Origin: Bacteroidota bacterium
GTDB lineage: Bacteria > Bacteroidota > Bacteroidia > Chitinophagales > Saprospiraceae
Assembly (NCBI GenBank): GCA_018969455.1
Contig: JAGWYI010000011.1
Span: 1-21,188, forward strand
Direction of reading: 5' to 3'
Length of the DNA: 21,188 nt
The position numbers were made by a program, and so were the translations under genes. Below, in pieces: positions 17,023 to 21,188 of this stretch; the first letter of the stretch is position 1, and each line of letters starts with the position of its first letter. Below the pieces are notes generated by a model that saw only the letters and a list, made by a program, of their open reading frames with translations, had not been told where the DNA came from and searched no databases.

Positions 17023-17189
17023 AACACAAAGAATTGAACGGTGTGCAAATAATGTTTGTTCTTGAAGGCGGATTAAAAATTTATAACTCAAAGATGAACA
17101 ATATTAGCAATATTCAATACATAAAAATGAAATTTTTTTGTTAAATCTTTAAAAAATAAAATAAAGGGCATTTTTTCACCATTTTGAAG

Positions 17190-17197
17190 TATTTTTG
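17190..17197 (+). promoter_or_regulatory. Candidate -7 promoter box for the CBS-like gene
   Basis: TATTTTTG is a perfect match to the Bacteroidota -7 consensus TAnnTTTG. If used, transcription would begin near 17203 and leave an untranslated leader of about 160 bases before the ATG at 17365. No TTG is seen at the matching -33 position, so confidence is limited. Confidence 0.35.
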
Positions 17198-17225
17198 TCC
17201 CAACTTTTACAATCTTCCTGAAAGT

Positions 17226-17260
17226 CGACTTACCTTGTTGGCTTTAAGCGACTACCTTGT
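17226..17260 (+). repeat. Imperfect direct repeat in leader of the CBS-like gene
   Basis: CGACTTACCTTGT (17226-17238) and CGACTACCTTGT (17249-17260) differ by a single inserted T and recur at a spacing of 23 bases, about two helical turns. They lie between the candidate promoter box and the start codon, where they could be tandem regulator sites or part of a leader structure. No known riboswitch (for example the SAM family) is recognisable. Confidence 0.35.
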
Positions 17261-17364
17261 CCTGGTCTGCTCAATTACAATGTTCATCCGACATGGCCGT
17301 TTATAAAAAACCTTCGTTTTAATCCGGCAATTGTCTACCGTATACTTTTCTAAAAGTTTTGGGA

Positions 17365-18366
17365 ATGGTTTTCAATAATATCCTTGAAACAATCGGCAAA
17401 ACCCCGCTGATCCGATTAAACCAAACCGTAGCCCACATCCCGGCTACTGTGTACGCCAAAGTGGAAGCATTCAATCCGGGCCTCAGTGCCAAGGACCGCA
17501 TTGCACTCCACATGATCGAACGTGCCGAACGTTTGGGGCAGTTAAAACCCGGCGCCACCGTTGTAGATGCCACAAGCGGAAACACAGGATTCAGTTTGGC
17601 CATGGTATGCGCCATTAAAGGCTATAAATGCGTCCTTACCGTTACTTCCAAAATTTCTGAAGACAAGCTCAACAACCTGAAGGCCGTTGGCGCGGAAGTC
17701 GTATTGTGCCCGCAAGAAGCCAAACCCAATGATCCGAATTCCTACTACCGCCGGGCCGAACAATTGGCCAAAGACATTCCTGGCGCATTTTACGTCAATC
17801 AAAACTTTAACCACGATAATGCCGATGCCCATTACCTCAGTACAGGCCCTGAAATATGGGAACAAACCGGAGGAAAAATTGATTGGCTCATTGGCAGCGC
17901 CTCTACCGGCGGCACCCTTTGCGGATCTGGCAAATACCTCAAGGAACAGAATCCGGAACTCAAAGTAATCGGGGTAGATGCTTATGGCTCGGTGTTGAAA
18001 AAATACCACGAAACCGGCATTTACGACGAGCAAGAAATCTACTCCTACCGAATTGAAGGCACCGGAAAAAACATCATTCCTGCCAACATGGATTTTGGCC
18101 TGATCGACCGGTTTGTTAAGGTAACCGATAAAGACAGCGCACTTTGCGCGCGCGCCATCGCCCGACAGGAAGGTATGCTGGTGGGTTACTCCAGCGGCGC
18201 TGCCCTCCAGTGCCTGGAACAGATCAAAGACCAAATCAAACCAGACGATGTGGTTGTTATGATTTTTGCCGATCACGGCTCCAAATACGTGAGCAAGGTA
18301 TTCAACGACAACTGGATGATTTCCCAGGGCTTCCTCGAACCCGTTCCAGAAACCGCCGAAGTTTGA
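17365..18366 (+). CDS. PLP-dependent cysteine synthase / cystathionine beta-synthase-like enzyme, candidate cysteate synthase
   Basis: A 333-residue fold-type II PLP enzyme. ATG at 17365 gives MVFNNILETIGKTPLIRLNQ, the standard start of the family; a TTG two codons earlier is rejected. K43 in NPGLSAKDRIA is the PLP Schiff-base lysine, SGNTG (71-75) binds the substrate carboxylate, and GSASTGGTLCG is the phosphate-binding loop. Most family members have NPGGSVKDR; here GG-S-V is replaced by GL-S-A, next to the active site. The C-terminal half (EGTGKNIIPANMDF, VTDKDSA) groups it with the Bacteroidota CBS-like branch; there are no CBS regulatory domains. Ordinary function would be cysteine or cystathionine synthesis. 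Because an alpha-oxoamine synthase follows in the same direction, cysteate formation from phosphoserine and sulfite for sulfonolipids is a reasonable inference. Family assignment is secure, substrate is not. Confidence 0.88.
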   Translation: MVFNNILETIGKTPLIRLNQTVAHIPATVYAKVEAFNPGLSAKDRIALHMIERAERLGQLKPGATVVDATSGNTGFSLAMVCAIKGYKCVLTVTSKISEDKLNNLKAVGAEVVLCPQEAKPNDPNSYYRRAEQLAKDIPGAFYVNQNFNHDNADAHYLSTGPEIWEQTGGKIDWLIGSASTGGTLCGSGKYLKEQNPELKVIGVDAYGSVLKKYHETGIYDEQEIYSYRIEGTGKNIIPANMDFGLIDRFVKVTDKDSALCARAIARQEGMLVGYSSGAALQCLEQIKDQIKPDDVVVMIFADHGSKYVSKVFNDNWMISQGFLEPVPETAEV

Positions 18367-18489
18367 CCAGGATGCATCGGATTTAGGGGAATGACCTTTA
18401 TGGAGGTTTGTGATGCTCCAGGGTTTTATTCAGGCGACCTCCAAAAAATTTCTGCGTGAAATCAAGTTCCTTAATCTCCTTAAATACAG

Positions 18490-18529
18490 CCGCTTTCCCC
18501 GATCCCAATGGCGCCCGGAAAGCGGTTTT
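18490..18529 (+). terminator. Terminator-like hairpin between the CBS-like and alpha-oxoamine synthase genes
   Basis: CCGCTTTCC (18490-18498) pairs perfectly with GGAAAGCGG (18517-18525) across an 18-base loop and is followed by TTTT (18526-18529). This fits an intrinsic terminator or attenuator on the plus strand, 42 bases before the next start codon. The short T tract and long loop suggest it may be partial. If active, the two genes would have unequal or separate expression. Confidence 0.5.
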
Positions 18530-18570
18530 GCATATACCCAAACATTTTTAAACTACAATTTTGCATCGAG

Positions 18571-19815
18571 ATGGATTTGTTCGATCGAATTTTGAAACAA
18601 TCGGGCCCGCTGGGCAAATACGCCGAGGTGGCCGAAGGATACTACATGTTCCCTCGCCTCGAAGGCGCACTGGGCAACCGCATGATCTTTAAAGGCAAAG
18701 AAGTGGTGTGCTGGAGCATCAACAATTACCTCGGACTCGCCAACCACCCTGAGGTGCGCCAGGCCGACGCGGAAAGCGCCGCCAAATGGGGCCTCGCCTA
18801 TCCAATGGGCGCCCGCATGATGTCGGGTGAAACCGGCCAGCACCGCGCACTGGAACTCGGTCTTGCCAACTTCGTCGGCAAGGAAGACGGCTATCTGCTC
18901 AATTATGGCTATCAGGGTATTATGTCGGTCATAGATTCTCTGCTCACCCGCCACGATGTGGCCGTTTATGACGCCGAAAGCCACGCCTGCATCGTAGACG
19001 CCCTGCGCATGCACCTCGGCAAACGATTCGCATTTGCCCACAACGATGTGGCCAGTTTGGCCAAAAACCTCGAGCGCGCCAAAAAAATCGTGGAAGAAAC
19101 CGGAGGCGGCATCCTCGTCATCACGGAAGGCGTATTCGGCATGCGCGGCGATCAAGGCAAATTGCGCGAAATTGCAGCCCTGAAAGAAACCTATGGCTTC
19201 CGCCTGCTCATCGATGACGCACACGGATTCGGCATGCTCGGTAAAACCGGCGCCGGTACTGCCGAAGAACAAAACGTGAGCGATGAAGTAGACCTCTATT
19301 TCAGCACTTTTGCCAAAAGCATGGCACTCATCGGCGCTTTCATCGCTGGTCAGCCTGAAATCATCCGCTTCCTGCGCTACAACATGCGCTCCCAGATTTT
19401 TGCCAAATCCCTGCCCATGCCCATTGTGGAGGGCGCCATCAAACGTTTCGAACTGCTGAAAACCCGCCCGGAACTGCGCGAAAAACTGTGGGATAACGTG
19501 CACAAACTGCAAAATGGCCTGCGCGAACGCGGTTTCAACCTCGGTGATACCAATACCTGTGTAACGCCGGTGTACCTGGAAGGTCAGCCCGAAGAAGCCA
19601 TGGGCCTGGTAAAAGACATGCGCGAAAATTACAGCATTTTCTGCTCCATCGTGGTGTATCCGGTAATCCCGAAAGGCATGATCATCCTGCGTTTGATCCC
19701 TACCGCCGCACATACCGACGAAGACATTCAGTTGACGCTGGAGGCGTTCTCTGCCATCGGCGAAAACCTGAAAGCAGGCAAGTACAAAAATTATGTACCC
19801 GAGCCGATCGCATAA
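18571..19815 (+). CDS. Alpha-oxoamine synthase (serine palmitoyltransferase/KBL/BioF family), candidate cysteate fatty acyltransferase
   Basis: A 414-residue fold-type I PLP enzyme of the family that condenses an amino acid with an acyl thioester under loss of CO2. ATG at 18571 gives MDLFDRILKQSGPLGKYAEV; upstream in-frame codons (from 18508) cross the hairpin and are rejected. Motifs: NNYLGLANHPEV, ESHACIVDAL (H138, stacks on PLP), DDAHGFG (D215 or D216, H218), and TFAKSMALIGAF with the PLP lysine K249. The usual Gly-Gly after this lysine is Gly-Ala here. Candidates are serine palmitoyltransferase, 2-amino-3-ketobutyrate ligase, BioF and cysteate fatty acyltransferase (SulA/CapB). The YYMFPRLEG-type N terminus and the CBS-like neighbour favour the last, which makes 3-dehydrocapnine. 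No acyl carrier protein, biotin or threonine gene is nearby to support the other choices. The gene appears GC-rich and codon-biased, suggesting strong expression. Confidence 0.85.
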   Translation: MDLFDRILKQSGPLGKYAEVAEGYYMFPRLEGALGNRMIFKGKEVVCWSINNYLGLANHPEVRQADAESAAKWGLAYPMGARMMSGETGQHRALELGLANFVGKEDGYLLNYGYQGIMSVIDSLLTRHDVAVYDAESHACIVDALRMHLGKRFAFAHNDVASLAKNLERAKKIVEETGGGILVITEGVFGMRGDQGKLREIAALKETYGFRLLIDDAHGFGMLGKTGAGTAEEQNVSDEVDLYFSTFAKSMALIGAFIAGQPEIIRFLRYNMRSQIFAKSLPMPIVEGAIKRFELLKTRPELREKLWDNVHKLQNGLRERGFNLGDTNTCVTPVYLEGQPEEAMGLVKDMRENYSIFCSIVVYPVIPKGMIILRLIPTAAHTDEDIQLTLEAFSAIGENLKAGKYKNYVPEPIA

Positions 19816-19829
19816 ATCCTGACTTTTCT

Positions 19830-19881
19830 AAAATAGTTGTACTATTTTTACATTGTATTTGTAATTTGGTACAACTATTTT
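19830..19881. terminator. Perfect 13-base AT-rich inverted repeat between convergent genes
   Basis: AAAATAGTTGTAC (19830-19842) is the exact reverse complement of GTACAACTATTTT (19869-19881), with a 26-base loop. It sits in the 74-base gap between the convergent stops at 19815 (plus) and 19890 (minus), so a bidirectional terminator is likely. The left part also contains the smaller dyad ATAGTTGTACTAT, which looks like a protein-binding site, so an operator or a mobile repeat is an alternative. Confidence 0.55.
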
Positions 19882-19889
19882 GGTTGGAT

Positions 19890-21047
19890 TTAATACTTCA
19901 CCGTAATATCCTGCAGCAATTCATTCTGCAAACCCCTGACTTCCATGGTCACGATGGGCTTTGCAGCTTCCCAGCGCACCTTGATCAGGCCGAAATTGCG
20001 TTTGACGATCATGTCACCTACACGCAGCCGGTTGGCTTCCGTGGTGCCAGAACGTATATGTGTCATGCCGCTCGATGTGAAATCATACAAGGGATAGGGC
20101 AAACCCTGTAGATCCATTTTTGAAACTTCAGCCATGTGGCGGTCGCCCGAGATGATCATCAGGTTTTTGGGTTTGGTGTGCACAATCAGATTGAGCAAGC
20201 GCTTCCGACAATTCGGGAAGTTTCCCCATTTCTCGTAAGGATGTTCATCCGACAGAACCTGAATTGACGAACAAAGGATATTCAAATTGGCATCACTGTG
20301 GCGCAATTCATTTTCAAGCCATTTCCATTGGGCCTCACCCAACATATCGCCCTCTAAATTGGGTAAATACCGGCTTTTTTTACTTAAATCGGGCAGGAGG
20401 GTATCGCGATTGTAACGGGTATCGAGAATAATTACTTTGATCCGCTGGGGCGCTTTTCCAAAACTATAGGCTGTATAGGCGCCGTCGCGTTTGCGTGCAG
20501 GATGGTTGGATGGCACATCCAGAAAGTCGAGCAAACATTTTTTTGATGCTTTTTTCCAGGGGTACCCCCCGCCTGAATCATTGTTGCCATAGTCATGATC
20601 ATCGTAGATGCCTACAATTTGGGCTTTTGCACGCAATTTTTTGTATTCAGGCTCATTCTTCAATTTTTTGTAATATCCGGCAAGTACCCGCATGTTGTTG
20701 GTATCGGCATAAATAATATCACCCAACCAAATCCAAAGATTCGGGTTATTGGCCGCCACATCATTCCACATCCCTTGGGGTTTGTCTAATTTATTACAGG
20801 AACCAAATGCAATAACTGCCGGGGCAAGAGAAGTATCAATGGCGCGTGGTTTAAAGGCTTCCAAATCCAGGTTTTCTGCCTCAGGCGCTTCCCGTTCGGT
20901 GAGTTCGGGCGACCTGGAAATGGGCGCCGCAGGTTTGGATGGCTTTTGTTGGGAATTTGCCGGTTTGGGCGGGTTGGTTTGTGCGCTTGCAGCAAGTGCA
21001 AATACGCTCATGCAAAAAAAGAAGGCAGACAAACGCAAGTGGAACAT
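19890..21047 (-). CDS. Secreted PhoD-like metallophosphoesterase
   Basis: A 385-residue exported phosphoesterase. ATG at 21047 gives MFHLRLSAFFFCMSVFALAASAQ, a signal peptide; the upstream TTG at 21062 adds only five residues and is rejected. A Pro/Lys/Gln-rich linker (about 24-60) separates it from the catalytic domain. Metal-binding motifs of the PhoD/alkaline phosphatase D family are in order: FGSCN (81-85), WLGDIIYAD (107-115), YDDHDYG (148-154) and SGDRHMAEV (GDRH at 301-304). Known members hydrolyse phosphodiesters and phosphomonoesters outside the cytoplasm, using calcium and iron in characterised cases. Likely role: phosphate scavenging or degradation of phospholipid or teichoic-type polymers. 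No Pho-box or Pst gene is visible. It is convergent with the alpha-oxoamine synthase gene. Confidence 0.88.
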   Translation of the reverse strand: MFHLRLSAFFFCMSVFALAASAQTNPPKPANSQQKPSKPAAPISRSPELTEREAPEAENLDLEAFKPRAIDTSLAPAVIAFGSCNKLDKPQGMWNDVAANNPNLWIWLGDIIYADTNNMRVLAGYYKKLKNEPEYKKLRAKAQIVGIYDDHDYGNNDSGGGYPWKKASKKCLLDFLDVPSNHPARKRDGAYTAYSFGKAPQRIKVIILDTRYNRDTLLPDLSKKSRYLPNLEGDMLGEAQWKWLENELRHSDANLNILCSSIQVLSDEHPYEKWGNFPNCRKRLLNLIVHTKPKNLMIISGDRHMAEVSKMDLQGLPYPLYDFTSSGMTHIRSGTTEANRLRVGDMIVKRNFGLIKVRWEAAKPIVTMEVRGLQNELLQDITVKY

Positions 21048-21122
21048 GCAAAAAAGGATCAATTTTGACAGAAATGAAAAAGCACAATGGCATTCCGGCC
21101 TTAGAGCCTATTAAAAATTATA

Positions 21123-21188
21123 TTATTCATTAATATGACAGTCTTTTTTTGCCATACGTCGTTCCTTTTTTTCGCCGTAATTAGTCCC
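21123..21188 (-). CDS. Possible C-terminal end of a minus-strand gene cut by the window edge
   Basis: From the right edge the minus strand is open for 21 codons (GTNYGEKKERRMAKKDCHINE) and ends at TAA 21125-21123, 75 bases before the PhoD start. The polar, lysine-rich composition would suit a protein tail, but 21 codons are too few to call a gene, and the alternative on the plus strand excludes it. Confidence 0.2.
   Translation of the reverse strand, partial: GTNYGEKKERRMAKKDCHINE
21135..21188 (+). CDS. Possible start of a plus-strand gene with signal-like N terminus, cut by the window edge
   Basis: ATG at 21135 opens MTVFFCHTSFLFFAVISP to the edge. The hydrophobic stretch could be a signal peptide, and the gene would be divergent from the PhoD gene. 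Eighteen codons from an AT-rich region do not prove coding; sequence to the right would settle it. Confidence 0.2.
   Translation, partial: MTVFFCHTSFLFFAVISP

Larger units (their letters stand above)
16757..17364. other. 608-base region without a large gene, holding a small minus-strand unit and the upstream region of the CBS-like gene
   Basis: After crtB the plus strand has only an 82-codon frame (16771-17019, TTG start) that spans the terminator hairpin and looks non-coding. On the minus strand there is a 30-codon ORF (16930-17022) followed by a strong intrinsic terminator (16838-16873). The stretch 17040-17200 is very AT-rich and suits promoters in both directions; 17190-17197 is a perfect TAnnTTTG box on the plus strand, and 17226-17260 contains a direct repeat. 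Both are listed separately. Confidence 0.6.

Noticed and set aside
18553..19713. 386-codon ORF on the minus strand
   Set aside because: Lies fully opposite the alpha-oxoamine synthase, whose PLP motifs are intact; its length is a by-product of GC-rich codon use.
1..21188. tRNA, rRNA, CRISPR arrays, insertion sequences, phage or integrase genes
   Set aside because: No cloverleaf, repeat-spacer pattern, transposase or integrase motif was found on either strand.

Overview
The window looks like a chromosomal segment of a Bacteroidota bacterium, most probably a non-flavobacterial environmental lineage (Saprospiria-like is a guess). The evidence is two secreted proteins with type IX secretion (T9SS) C-terminal sorting domains, a gingipain-type C25 peptidase, near absence of Shine-Dalgarno sequences, some TAnnTTTG-type -7 promoter boxes, the short Bacteroidota form of AMP nucleosidase, and an enzyme pair that fits sulfonolipid synthesis. 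I see no tRNA, rRNA, CRISPR array, integrase or transposase.

Layout. 1-230 (-): the start of a carbon-nitrogen hydrolase, cut by the edge. 362-3274 (+): a secreted GH3 glycosidase fused to a serine beta-lactamase-like domain. 3368-4222 (+): AMP nucleosidase. 4296-5731 (+): a DUF1990 gene overlapping by 4 bases a YndJ-like membrane protein gene. 5830-9979 (-): a two-gene T9SS cargo unit, a small secreted protein followed by a 1151-residue C25 peptidase. 10108-12159 (-): PaaZ, the bifunctional ring-opening enzyme of phenylacetate catabolism, with no other paa gene in view. 12240-12761 (+): a small membrane protein of unknown function, divergent from paaZ. 12842-14041 (-): an orphan sensor histidine kinase. 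14432-16756 (+): the crtI-crtB carotenoid operon, preceded by 390 bases carrying several TTTAACAAA-like repeats. 16757-17364: a 608-base gap that is not empty; on the minus strand it holds a 30-codon ORF for a hydrophobic peptide followed by a strong intrinsic terminator. 17365-18366 and 18571-19815 (+): a PLP-dependent cysteine synthase/CBS-like enzyme and an alpha-oxoamine synthase. 19890-21047 (-): a secreted PhoD-like phosphoesterase.

How the genes work together. The most interesting pairing is the CBS-like enzyme plus alpha-oxoamine synthase, which matches the first two steps of capnine-type sulfonolipid synthesis (a sulfonated amino acid, cysteate, then condensation with a fatty acyl thioester). 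Sulfonolipids sit in the outer membrane of gliding Bacteroidota, the same envelope that displays T9SS cargo such as the C25 peptidase. crtIB adds membrane carotenoids. The rest (AMP nucleosidase, PaaZ, GH3, PhoD) is scattered metabolism and envelope turnover. Convergent gene pairs are separated by clean inverted repeats (12769-12818 and 19830-19881).
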